64,000 bases of DNA from an uncultured Draconibacterium sp. (GTDB taxonomy: Bacteria > Bacteroidota > Bacteroidia > Bacteroidales > Prolixibacteraceae). The notes beneath the pieces are model-generated. The model searched no databases, was not told where the DNA came from, and worked only from the letters and a program-made list of their open reading frames with translations. How positions within the stretch are numbered: the first letter of the stretch is position 1; the number at the start of each line of letters is the position of its first letter. Location: contig NZ_OY775905.1 in assembly GCF_963675065.1 (NCBI RefSeq), forward strand, positions 124,001 to 188,000. The letters run 5' to 3'. The position numbers and the translations under genes were made by a program. This document shows positions 51,101-58,689 of this stretch, piece after piece.

Positions 51101-52480
51101 AGGTTCTAAACCGTAAATTCGGAATTCTTCTTCTGACCAAATGGTACTTTGATCTGAAGCCACATACTCAAAACTACCAAGGTGAGCAATTTCCTGAGCA
51201 TTTTTCATAATACCCGACATACGAGCCAAGTGCTGTTCTGCTTTTTTACGTTCCGTAATATCCAGCATTGATACTACACTTTCCCTGGTTCCAGAAATCA
51301 TACCAACATGAAGTAACACATCACGTTTCTCGCCTTTGCGATTCAGTAGCAATACCTCGTATTTTTTTGGAGCCAACTCAGGGTTTTCTCGTCTTAAACG
51401 ATGATTTTCTGTCATCAGCTCAACGCTCTCAGGCGCAACAATCTGAGTCCATTTTTGTCCGGCAAGCTGATTTGGATCGTAACCAAACATATCAAAACAC
51501 TCGTTGTTCGCCATTAAAATAGTTTTATCTTCCGCTACAATTAATGTCGCGGTTCCGGTTGCTTCAAAAATTGCCCTATACCGGGCTTCACTTTCTTTTA
51601 GTTTCTGCCCGGCTTGTTTACGTTTGGTAATATCCTGAAATGCACCTTGTACCTTATAAATTTTTCCCTCTTCGTTGCGCACAGCTTCGCCAATTGTACG
51701 TACCCAAACTCGTTTTCCGCTTGAGGAAAGTATTTCCAGCTCTTCATCGTAGGGAATACCTTGCTGTGCGCACTTTGTAAAAACTTCAGTTATTTTATCG
51801 CGCCATTCGGGGGCATAAAAGCTTATTGCATCTTCAAGCAAAGGAGCGTAACCGGCAGGCATTTCATGAATGGCTGCTACCTCATCCGACCAATACGATC
51901 GGTTCTCACTGAGAATTACATTCCAGCCGCCCATTTTTGCCTTTTCTCCGGCAATACGTATCAAATCAAAACTTTCTTTCTGTTTACGAATTGCATTTTT
52001 ATAAGCACTAATATTACGTACGGTATTAAAAAGATATTCCTCACCGTTTATACTAACCTTATCGCTATTGCTTTCATAACAGGCTTTTTCTCCCGATTTA
52101 GAAAATAAAATAACTTCTTCATGGCGTAAAGCACCTTCTTCTTTTACCTTTTTCCGAAGTCGTTTGCGTTTCTCGGCGTTCGGGTTAATACCTAACTCAA
52201 CAGAAGTTTTTCCAATAGCCTCTTCTTTAGTATAGCCAAATTCGCGTTCAAAAGCTCCATTTATATCGTAAATAACTCCGTCAGATAATCTAGTTACTAT
52301 TGATGGGAAAACAGATTTATCGAACAGAACAGAAAACTTTTGTTCGCTTTCTTTAAGCTCTTTTTCGCGTTGCTTATGTTGATTGATACTTTTTTCGAAG
52401 TTTTTCTTTAACTGATCATAATCCTGGCGAAGTTTTGCCAATTGGTGTGCGGGATTGCTGTTGGTGTCATGCAATTCCAT
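48167..52480 (-). CDS. Cytoplasmic hybrid histidine kinase with about eight PAS domains and a receiver
   Basis: A 1437-residue hybrid sensor kinase without membrane segments. After an N-terminal coiled coil, about eight PAS/PAC units cover residues 45-1040. They start with FSVLFDKSVFPSIVTRLS and include the tandem DGKILMCNDAFVKM and GKIEYVNPKLQEVSGY units. The kinase part has the phospho-accepting histidine in NMSHEIRTPMNG (His1078), then the ATPase with EDTGIGIPKNR and GSGLGLAIS. The C-terminal receiver has FMDIRMPEMNG (Asp1370) and the Lys in TKPIQ. There is no output domain and no response regulator gene beside it, so its signal and target are unknown. Confidence 0.93.
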   Translation of the reverse strand: MELHDTNSNPAHQLAKLRQDYDQLKKNFEKSINQHKQREKELKESEQKFSVLFDKSVFPSIVTRLSDGVIYDINGAFEREFGYTKEEAIGKTSVELGINPNAEKRKRLRKKVKEEGALRHEEVILFSKSGEKACYESNSDKVSINGEEYLFNTVRNISAYKNAIRKQKESFDLIRIAGEKAKMGGWNVILSENRSYWSDEVAAIHEMPAGYAPLLEDAISFYAPEWRDKITEVFTKCAQQGIPYDEELEILSSSGKRVWVRTIGEAVRNEEGKIYKVQGAFQDITKRKQAGQKLKESEARYRAIFEATGTATLIVAEDKTILMANNECFDMFGYDPNQLAGQKWTQIVAPESVELMTENHRLRRENPELAPKKYEVLLLNRKGEKRDVLLHVGMISGTRESVVSMLDITERKKAEQHLARMSGIMKNAQEIAHLGSFEYVASDQSTIWSEEEFRIYGLEPGEASPAYDEMLKNCIHPDDANLLHETFMQALKNEAIYELEHRIIRPDGSIRWVHDKAQPYFDENGKLLRYVGTTLDITERKRADEKLRKSKEELEEYFQNDISADYVVAPSGQILSCNKTFLNLFDFKSQSEAKQFNLTKLYKNQHERQQLVHKVKQERKIENQEVEFVSMSGETICAMLNVIGIFNEKNELEKIRGYIVDITQQKKTESKLKRSEEKYRRFFEDDLTGNYHVTLDGKILMCNDAFVKMLKYKNKEELYKVNTEELYFTSSDRKNFLSKLRENKRLHNSELTLKARDGSKVEVIENVFGLFDESGEITEFVGYMWDVTQSKRAEKQMLKLTHAIEQSPVSIIITDLQGKIEYVNPKLQEVSGYKKEELIGKTPRILKSGETPKEVYKTLWKAISSGADWKGEVYNKKKNGDFYWESVFISPIKNEKNEIINYVAIKEDITERKKVTEDLKLAKEKAEENALKLLESQKVARLGYFDFNLEENFWKSSVVMDEIFGIDNSYVKDFDGWLNIVHPDFRQEITDYFKHSLIVDKEYFDYKYKIINRKNNAVLWVHGLGKFEYNELGKPLRVVGTIQNITESKKIMEELIEARNKAEQSDRLKSAFLANMSHEIRTPMNGILGFTDLLLNPNLNSAEKEQYIKIVHKSGQRMLSTVNDIVEISKIEAGVVSVHNENIDVNETVEELIHFFEPEARDKGIVLQLQQLLPNEKKHHYTDKNKLDSIFTNFIKNAIKYTERGTIKVGCRQKETEIEFYVEDTGIGIPKNRLEAIFERFIQADIEDAKVFEGSGLGLAISKSYAEMLGGKIRVESEEGVGSTFYFSLPVKQNGDDEANNAEQATINKLQGKPKDNGLKVLIAEDDETSFQFLSLLVEDFSKEIMEAKTGVQAVELCRNNVDFDIIFMDIRMPEMNGYEAIRLIREFNREVIIIAQTAYAFSSDRVKAIEIGCNDFITKPIQSEELKRIVKQYFNI

Positions 52481-52653
52481 ATCTGTTTTTTTATAAAATT
52501 AACAATTTCCCAAAACTATTCAAGTTCTATTAAACATTTCTCGGAAATAAATTGAATCTATGAATACTTCCCCTATGAATAAAATACGCTATAAATATCA
52601 GATATTTAAGAGCTCAGAAGTGCTGTCAAGACATTCTAAGCCTCTGACCCCAT
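52481..52653. other. Short spacer between the PAS kinase and DUF502 genes
   Basis: It contains the promoter region of the kinase; no conserved element is seen. Confidence 0.4.
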
Positions 52654-53244
52654 CTAATCCAATTTTTCAGGCTCTTCATAAATATCAGACACACCGCCCG
52701 ATACAATAAACTTCATAACAATTGCCGGATTTAAATCAATAGTCCTAATCTGGTCTTTTGGCACGATAAATAATTCACCTGAAAAATTATATGAATGCGG
52801 AAAATAGACAGCTACTTTATCCTTCTCTTCAAGTTTAGTTAAGTCATCCTGGGTAAGAAAACCCAATTTTTCTAAATTCGATATGGGATTTACCTGCACC
52901 ATAACTGGCTTGTTAAACTTCTTTTCTTTACCAACAAACGCTGAAAAAAGATCATTCATGGCAGAATAAATCAATTTTAGCAGTGGCACTTTTTCCAAAA
53001 GGCGTTTAATAATAATCTTAAAGGGATGGGCAAGAATACTTTGCCCTACAATGCCAACCAACACCAAAACAAAGAAAATAATTACCAACCCCAATCCGGG
53101 AATATCAATTTTTAAATACCGCTGAATGATATCGTCTAATAAATTGTCGACGAAACTGAAAATCAGAAAAACGATATACGCAGTAACTCCAAATGGGGCA
53201 ATATAGAGAAGACCTTGAAGAAAATAGTTAATTAGCTTTTTCAT
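52654..53244 (-). CDS. DUF502 family membrane protein
   Basis: A 196-residue DUF502 protein. Two hydrophobic helices (residues about 7-30 and 47-70) frame the family motif GVTAYIVFLIFSFVD...IPGLGLVI. A soluble part follows, with VPLLKLIYSAMNDLFSAF and the C-terminal strand YFPHSYNFSGELFIVPKD. Function is unknown. It is transcribed in the same direction as the large PAS kinase gene 173 bp downstream, so joint regulation is possible but unproven. Confidence 0.9.
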   Translation of the reverse strand: MKKLINYFLQGLLYIAPFGVTAYIVFLIFSFVDNLLDDIIQRYLKIDIPGLGLVIIFFVLVLVGIVGQSILAHPFKIIIKRLLEKVPLLKLIYSAMNDLFSAFVGKEKKFNKPVMVQVNPISNLEKLGFLTQDDLTKLEEKDKVAVYFPHSYNFSGELFIVPKDQIRTIDLNPAIVMKFIVSGGVSDIYEEPEKLD

Positions 53245-53639
53245 ATATCAAAAGTGTTTATTTTAATCGGGATGGTATTGAACCCACCTCAATAGCTCGC
53301 AACTCATTTCATACATCAAATGTATACTAATTTTGATTACGGATGTATTCTACAAATTAAAGATATTATGTATGTAGAGAGAAAAGAAGACGGTAGCCGA
53401 AAGAATCACCAAACCCATTTTTCCTATGCTCATTCAACGTTTCCGACATCTCAACTAAACAAAAGGCTGCCGTCAGGCATAGGTCGAAGATAAAGAAGGA
53501 TCGCAGCCAGGTGATAGTTGGTAAAATTACTCGCGATAAAATATTTATCGACAGAATCTCCTGTTCTTCCTAGCAGGCAGAAATTGTTTTTGCTATATTT
53601 ATCGCATATCAATTAAACCGTAATTTCAATAAATTTATC
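53245..53639. other. Divergent intergenic region before the DUF1080 gene
   Basis: About 395 bp. A near-perfect inverted pair GACGGTAGCC (53389-53398) and GGCTGCCGTC (53465-53474) could form a large stem with a 66-nt loop. TATATTTA (about 53594-53601) is a near-match to the -7 consensus for the DUF1080 gene. No gene is seen. Confidence 0.4.
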
Positions 53640-54377
53640 ATGAGAAAAAGTATTTTTTACAGTTTAGCAGTGATGGCAGCTTTATTGATTGCCAATCCTG
53701 CGTTTTCGCAAAAAGCAAACAAACTCTCGTCGCAAGAGAAAAAAGAAGGCTGGGTTTTGCTGTTTAACGGCAAAAATTTTGACGGCTGGCGTCAATACAA
53801 CGGAACGTCCATGCCTGCCAATTGGGAGATTGAAGACAATGCCATGAAGGTTTTTACCGGAGAAGGGAAAAATCAAGGACATGGCGCCGGAGGCGATATT
53901 ATTTTCCAGAAAGAGAAGTTCAGGAATTTTGAATTCTCGATTGACTGGAAAGCCGGAAAAATGGCCAACTCAGGAATTTTCTATAATGTTCGCGAGTTGC
54001 CCGGACAACCAATTTATTATGCAGCTCCGGAGATTCAGGTACTCGACAATAAAGACGCTACCGATAATAAAATAGACAGTCACCTGGCTGGTTCGTTGTA
54101 CGACATGATTGCAGCAGATCCTTCAACCATTAATCCTGCAGGCGAATGGAATACCTGCGTAGTAAAAGTTAAAGACGGGCAGGTTACCGTATCGATGAAC
54201 GGTACTGAGGTAGTTTCGTATAGTCACTGGACCGATGAGTGGGACCAATTAGTGGAAAACAGCAAATTCAAAGACTTTGAAGGTTTCCAGGAAGGAATTC
54301 CAAAAGAAGGTTTTATCGGTTTACAGGACCATGGTTATACCGTATGGTTCAGAAACATTAAAATCAGAAAATTATAA
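53640..54377 (+). CDS. Secreted DUF1080 (3-keto-disaccharide hydrolase family) protein
   Basis: A 245-residue protein with a signal peptide (cleavage near NPAFSQ) and the concanavalin-like DUF1080 domain: KKEGWVLLFNGKNFDGWRQY at the start, ANSGIFYNVRELPGQPIYY in the middle, and GFIGLQDHGYTVWFRNIKI at the end. Members hydrolyse 3-keto-glycosides or occur in carbohydrate-use loci. The gene is alone here, with no keto-sugar dehydrogenase beside it, so the substrate cannot be told. The length is typical. Confidence 0.9.
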   Translation: MRKSIFYSLAVMAALLIANPAFSQKANKLSSQEKKEGWVLLFNGKNFDGWRQYNGTSMPANWEIEDNAMKVFTGEGKNQGHGAGGDIIFQKEKFRNFEFSIDWKAGKMANSGIFYNVRELPGQPIYYAAPEIQVLDNKDATDNKIDSHLAGSLYDMIAADPSTINPAGEWNTCVVKVKDGQVTVSMNGTEVVSYSHWTDEWDQLVENSKFKDFEGFQEGIPKEGFIGLQDHGYTVWFRNIKIRKL

Positions 54378-54490
54378 AAGTGAATCTGAAGATCACCAAT
54401 ATCATTGTAAAAGGACACTCTTAATTAAGAGCAAAATAAATCCCGGCTTAAAACGAGTCGGGATTCTTCTTTTATATCAGTCTTTACTCA

Positions 54491-55054
54491 CTATAACTTC
54501 CTAACAAACTCCTCCAACGACTTTCTTGTACGTGGTGCTTTTTCACGCGAACGGAAAGGTTCCTCCAACGAATCGGCATCGCCCAAATACCCCAATGCTC
54601 CCATACAAACCGGGGTAACATCCTCGTTTAAATCCAGTGCCGATTCCACTTTCTCGGCATCGAAACCGGCCATCAGGTGGCCATATATATCTTTACTTGT
54701 TGCTTGTAACAACAATTGCGCGTTCGCCATCCCAACATCGTGCATTGCCCAGCGATTAGTTTTTCCGTTCTTCACAAAGGTATTTCGTTGCAAAGCAACG
54801 AAAAGTACTGCAGCCTGTTTTGTCCAGGGTTTATTTCCTGTAGCCAAACACTCCCAAAGCTTTTCAAAACCGGGAGTGCCGCGCATAGCATACACATATT
54901 GCCAGGGTTGCTCGTTATTGGCGCTTGCCGCCCACGAAGCACCTGTAAAAATTTCGTTTATATCCTCCTCTATCACCGGCTCCGCAGAAAAGGCCCGCGG
55001 GCTCCATCTCTTCTCCAATAATGGATGAATCTCATATTTTGTCATAACTTCCAT
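54491..55054 (-). CDS. Nitroreductase family protein
   Basis: A 187-residue FMN-dependent nitroreductase-like protein. The family start HPLLEKRWSPRAFSAEPV is followed by FTGASWAASANNEQPWQYVYA and MAHVD-type MHDVGMANAQLLLQAT, with GALGYLGD later. It reduces nitro compounds, quinones or similar with NAD(P)H. It may start at the ATG at 55054 or three codons later. It is 18 bp from the pirin gene and in the same direction, so the two are likely one operon. Confidence 0.9.
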   Translation of the reverse strand: MEVMTKYEIHPLLEKRWSPRAFSAEPVIEEDINEIFTGASWAASANNEQPWQYVYAMRGTPGFEKLWECLATGNKPWTKQAAVLFVALQRNTFVKNGKTNRWAMHDVGMANAQLLLQATSKDIYGHLMAGFDAEKVESALDLNEDVTPVCMGALGYLGDADSLEEPFRSREKAPRTRKSLEEFVRKL

Positions 55055-55072
55055 ATTCTTCTCTGTTTCTGT

Positions 55073-55789
55073 TTACTTTGTTTCCATTGGCAAATCCATC
55101 AATAAGATCCGGGCATCGCTTGTGGCCGATATTTCTATCTCATTAACATCCCAAATCCCAATGGCATCGCGCTTTTGTAATTCATTTCCCGAAATATTTA
55201 CTTCCCCTTCAATAACCATTACATACACACCGTTTCCCGGCTTTTTAATGGTGTGCTTATCTGTTTTTCCGGCTTCGTAATTGCCCAGAAAAAACCATGC
55301 ATCCTGATGAATCCACACGCCCTGGTCATCAGGATTGGGCGAAAGTACCTGATACAGCTTATTCTTTTCGGCTACATCGAGTATAGAAATCTGATCGTAA
55401 CGTGGCTGTACATTCTGTTTGTTGGGAAACAACCAAATTTGGAAAAGTTTTAGTGTTTTATCCGGATGATGGTTAAACTCGCTGTGGTAAACCCCTGTTC
55501 CGGCACTCATTACCTGCACATCGCCTTCGCGAATAACGGCCTGGTTGCCCATGTTGTCTTTGTGTTCCAAATCGCCTTCCAGCGGAATGGTAATAATTTC
55601 CATGTTATCGTGGGGGTGCATTCCAAAACCTTGTCCTCCTGCAATTGCATCGTCGTTTAACACACGCAGCACGCCAAAATTCATTCGCTCTCTATCAAAA
55701 TAATTCGCGAAACTAAAGCTGTGTCTTGCCTCTAACCAACCGTGGTTGGCATATCCTCTTGAATCTGATTTGTATAATTTTGTTTTCAT
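55073..55789 (-). CDS. Pirin family protein
   Basis: A 238-residue bicupin of the pirin family. Metal-ligand motifs are in GFGMHPHDNMEIITIPLEG and GVYHSEFNHHPDKTLKLFQIW, and the N terminus holds ARHSFSFANYFDRERMNFG. Bacterial pirins of this YhhW-like type can show quercetinase activity or act in stress responses. It is probably co-transcribed with the nitroreductase. Confidence 0.92.
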   Translation of the reverse strand: MKTKLYKSDSRGYANHGWLEARHSFSFANYFDRERMNFGVLRVLNDDAIAGGQGFGMHPHDNMEIITIPLEGDLEHKDNMGNQAVIREGDVQVMSAGTGVYHSEFNHHPDKTLKLFQIWLFPNKQNVQPRYDQISILDVAEKNKLYQVLSPNPDDQGVWIHQDAWFFLGNYEAGKTDKHTIKKPGNGVYVMVIEGEVNISGNELQKRDAIGIWDVNEIEISATSDARILLMDLPMETK

Positions 55790-55845
55790 TGTTTTCTCCT
55801 TTTAAACATTCATTTTATTTGGGAATCAAAATCTATAAACTTTTT

Positions 55846-55912
55846 GCCCCTCCTTACCTCCCGCCAGCCAGCGGAGAGGAATTGTTCCCCTTCGGGGGAT
55901 TTAGTGGGTCAG
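55846..55912. repeat. Dispersed repeat with CCCC-TTCG-GGGG hairpin
   Basis: CCTCCCGCCAGCCAGCGG leads into TTCCCCTTCGGGGGATTTAG. Sequences of this kind occur as scattered intergenic repeats in related genomes. It sits upstream of the pirin gene and has no coding capacity. Confidence 0.5.
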
Positions 55913-55936
55913 ATAAAAAATTTAGATAAGCTTCCT

Positions 55937-55988
55937 AAAAGAAAAGCCGGTGCCCGGTTATGCGTTAAGCGCATTTTCAGACACCGGC
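55937..55988 (-). terminator. Terminator after the yceI-like gene (minus strand)
   Basis: The GCCGGTG...CACCGGC stem (55946-55952 with 55982-55988) contains an inner ATGCG/CGCAT stem. On the minus strand a TTTTCTTTT tract follows. Confidence 0.75.
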
Positions 55989-56072
55989 CAAGGTTCTCCC
56001 CATCACAAACTCCTAACTAGCTCCCTTCTTCCGAACCTTAATTGAATTACTGTTTTCTTATGGCGTATTTTC

Positions 56073-56681
56073 TTACTTGCCCGAAGTCGTTCCTTCTGAA
56101 GCTGTAGCTTTCAATTCAAATTTAATCTCGAATTCATCTTTGATCATGTTATCACCCAAATCGCTAAAGAATTTACCAGAACCGTATTTAATGTCCCATT
56201 TTGTACGGTCGATAGAAGCTGTACCATTTGCTGTTAAAACATCTCCGTCAACTTTCACCTCTGCAGGAAACGAAACTTCGTTTGTAATTCCTTTAATGGT
56301 TAGGTCTCCAGTAACTTTTTCGTTCTCGAATGACGTAATTTTGAAGTTGGCTACCGGGTGCTTTTCTGCTGAAAAGAAATCGTCTGATTTCAGGTGGCCT
56401 ACTAATTTGTCTTTCCACTCCCCTTCCAGGTCAGTTACTTCAATCGAAGTCACATCCAAGTTCAAATTAGCACCTGTAACGTTTTTGCCTTCTACAAAAA
56501 CTTCTCCTCCGGCCAGGTTAAGGTATCCGGTATGTTCTCCTGTAACTTTTTTACCTGTCCAATATACTTTGCTGGCTTTTGTGTCAACGTTATAAGTTGT
56601 CTTTTCGCCTTTTCCGTTCGATGCAAAACCTGCTGTTGTGATTGTTATTGCAAGTACTAATAATGTAGCTAATTTTTTCAT
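56073..56681 (-). CDS. YceI-family periplasmic lipid-binding protein
   Basis: A protein of 202 residues from the ATG at 56681 (a TTG two codons upstream is possible). The signal peptide ends near AGFAS. The YceI beta-barrel shows VDTKASKVYWTGKKVTGEHTG, then VGHLKSDDFFSAEKHPVANF and GDLTIKGITNEVSFP. YceI proteins bind isoprenoid or other long lipids. A terminator on the same strand follows it. The Crp-like regulator gene lies just upstream in the same direction. Confidence 0.92.
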   Translation of the reverse strand: MKKLATLLVLAITITTAGFASNGKGEKTTYNVDTKASKVYWTGKKVTGEHTGYLNLAGGEVFVEGKNVTGANLNLDVTSIEVTDLEGEWKDKLVGHLKSDDFFSAEKHPVANFKITSFENEKVTGDLTIKGITNEVSFPAEVKVDGDVLTANGTASIDRTKWDIKYGSGKFFSDLGDNMIKDEFEIKFELKATASEGTTSGK

Positions 56682-56776
56682 TTTCAATTCTTATTTAATG
56701 TTTACTAATAATTTTCTACTGCAAACATACGGGGAATTTGAAACGGAAAAAATAAACTAGTTTAAGAAAAACACCT

Positions 56777-57352
56777 TTATGTCTTTTTCCTTGATATTTT
56801 AGCAATAATTTTACTTAAGAACACGGGAGTAACCCCCAAATAAGATGAAATATGGTATTGCGGAAGGCGTTGAACAAGGTCGGGATCGTTTTTTAACAGC
56901 TCCTCGTAATTCTCTTCGGCAGTTTTCGACAAGATGGAAACAAAACGTTTTTGCAGAAAGATATACGAGCGCCGGATGTAAGCTCCCAGCGCTGGATATT
57001 TCTTTGTGAGTAAGGAGTAACCTTCCTCGTCAACCGAAAATACTGTGGTGTTTTCCACCGCATCCATGAAATACGAAGTGACAGCGGGTGTAGCTAAATC
57101 ACCCAGCCACTGACGCTCTTTGGCAAACAGTACATTAAATTCTTTTCCGCTCTGATCGATAATATACATACGAAGCAGCCCCTTCTCGATGTAGTAGTGA
57201 CGAGTATTTTCTTCACCGGCATTAAATACCCGGCCTTTCTTTTTAAACTGTTCCTTTCTGAAAACGGAATGAATCTGTGCTTTGTCAGCTTCGGTTAATT
57301 CGCGCTTACCAATTTTAGTGAAATAGGAATATAGTAAAGAAAAGTCATCCAT
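56777..57352 (-). CDS. Crp/Fnr-type regulator
   Basis: A 191-residue protein with a cyclic-nucleotide-binding-like N-terminal domain (GRVFNAGEENTRHYYIEKGLLRM-type, residues about 40-120). A shorter C-terminal part follows, with SSYLGVTPVFLSKII near the end as the likely recognition helix. Many Bacteroidota Crp-like proteins of this size have this layout. It lacks the cysteines of FNR. It precedes yceI in the same direction and may control it. Confidence 0.85.
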   Translation of the reverse strand: MDDFSLLYSYFTKIGKRELTEADKAQIHSVFRKEQFKKKGRVFNAGEENTRHYYIEKGLLRMYIIDQSGKEFNVLFAKERQWLGDLATPAVTSYFMDAVENTTVFSVDEEGYSLLTKKYPALGAYIRRSYIFLQKRFVSILSKTAEENYEELLKNDPDLVQRLPQYHISSYLGVTPVFLSKIIAKISRKKT

Positions 57353-57409
57353 GCGTTTATAGCTTCTACCACAAATTTAGCAATCAAAACCGATGCGCCA
57401 TGGCTGAAG

Positions 57410-58606
57410 CTACTTTTTTGATGCCTCGGTGTAAATCGACTTTAGCAAACTTGCATCATCTTTGCTGTCGCTGCTCAATTGCCAGAACATAATTCCGCCC
57501 AGATTATTTTCTTTGGCGTATTGTGTTTTTAGTTTTACCGAAACGGTATCGTCGTAAGTAACAAATATGCTGTCGGCCGAATTATAGAGGAACGGAGCTT
57601 TGGCCACCGGATCCCAATGTTTTTCATAGCCATCTGCCTCAGTAAAATCAGTTAAGAGAACGGAATAGGAAGTACCTCCGCTAATTGGGCCGGTATTGGG
57701 TTGGTACAAACCATTGTTTTCGGGCGGAACACCTTTCCAGCCGCGGCCGTAAAAAGCGGCACCAATTACGATCTGTTTCGGATCGACACCTTTTTCCACG
57801 CAAAAACGAATAATCTCTTCGGCCGATTGTGGTTCCCATAAATCCTCATCTTCCGATAATTCAGCATTTTGTCTTGTCATGGCCACACCAAGTGGTGATT
57901 GTTTAATGTCGTGTAACGAGCGGTGACCTAATGCGGTATGATGGGTAGCAAACTTTGTTGCACCACCCGCCTGGTCATAGGTCATTACGTTCATGTAATC
58001 TACATATTTCATTACTTCCAACAGTTCCACATTTTTGTAGTAGCGCTTCCACCCTGCCGAAGCAAAGGTTAGTGTTTGCGGGCGATCGAGTTGATCCAAG
58101 GCCTCGCGCAAACCTTTCATTAACAGGGTAAAGTTTTGTTTGTCTTCGGGGCGCGCTTTTGTTCCCCCTGCCGGAATAGCAGGGTATTCCCAGTCGATGT
58201 CTACACCATCCAACTGGTACTTCTCAATAAAATCGATGGTACTGGTAATAAATTTCGCACGGCTTTCTTCGGTAAAAACTGCATCCGAAAAACCATCGGC
58301 GGTCCAGCCACCACAAGCAATCATTACTTTTAACTGCGGGTACTTTTCCTTTTGTTCCATCAGTTGTTTCATAACTTCATCTGCATTCTCATTACTAAAC
58401 TGCATCTTACCATCAATAACTTTACTAAAGCTAAAAATGATATGCGTTAACTGCTCAAGCGGCAATTGATCGGGCATGTAGCCTTCGCGCGGAACGTAGT
58501 AGGCCATTACGTTTATTGTTTTTTCGGCTTCGTCTTTCACCTCTTTTTGGCCCCCACAGGAAACAAAAATTATACAGGCGATTAAAAATGGAATGAACTT
58601 GTTCAT
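57410..58606 (-). CDS. Glycoside hydrolase family 18 (chitinase-like) lipoprotein
   Basis: A 398-residue lipoprotein with lipobox FVSC (Cys17) followed by GGQKE. The GH18 barrel has the catalytic signature DGVDIDWEYP (DxxDxDxE intact), preceded by the KVMIACGGW strand. Later family segments are YMNVMTYDQAGG and GAAFYGRGWKGV. The C terminus has GGIMFWQLSSDSKDD. It may cut chitin or another N-acetylglucosamine-containing glycan at the cell surface or periplasm. It is divergent from the GH92 gene with an 83-bp gap. Confidence 0.93.
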   Translation of the reverse strand: MNKFIPFLIACIIFVSCGGQKEVKDEAEKTINVMAYYVPREGYMPDQLPLEQLTHIIFSFSKVIDGKMQFSNENADEVMKQLMEQKEKYPQLKVMIACGGWTADGFSDAVFTEESRAKFITSTIDFIEKYQLDGVDIDWEYPAIPAGGTKARPEDKQNFTLLMKGLREALDQLDRPQTLTFASAGWKRYYKNVELLEVMKYVDYMNVMTYDQAGGATKFATHHTALGHRSLHDIKQSPLGVAMTRQNAELSEDEDLWEPQSAEEIIRFCVEKGVDPKQIVIGAAFYGRGWKGVPPENNGLYQPNTGPISGGTSYSVLLTDFTEADGYEKHWDPVAKAPFLYNSADSIFVTYDDTVSVKLKTQYAKENNLGGIMFWQLSSDSKDDASLLKSIYTEASKK

Positions 58607-58631
58607 GATAAATTACGCTTTCGATATATTG

Positions 58632-58654
58632 GGATAAAGATATGTTTATATTTG
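58632..58654. promoter_or_regulatory. Overlapping divergent promoters of the GH18 and GH92 genes
   Basis: On the plus strand TATATTTG (58647-58654) matches TAnnTTTG. On the minus strand TATCTTTA (about 58636-58643) is a near-match. The two units probably share regulatory DNA. Confidence 0.55.
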
Positions 58655-58689
58655 CACTTTATAAAATATTTAAAAACTACCGATAGAAA

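Noticed and set aside
53240..53340. tRNA-like T-arm (GGTTCAAT) on the minus strand
   Set aside because: No acceptor, D or anticodon stems can be formed around it.
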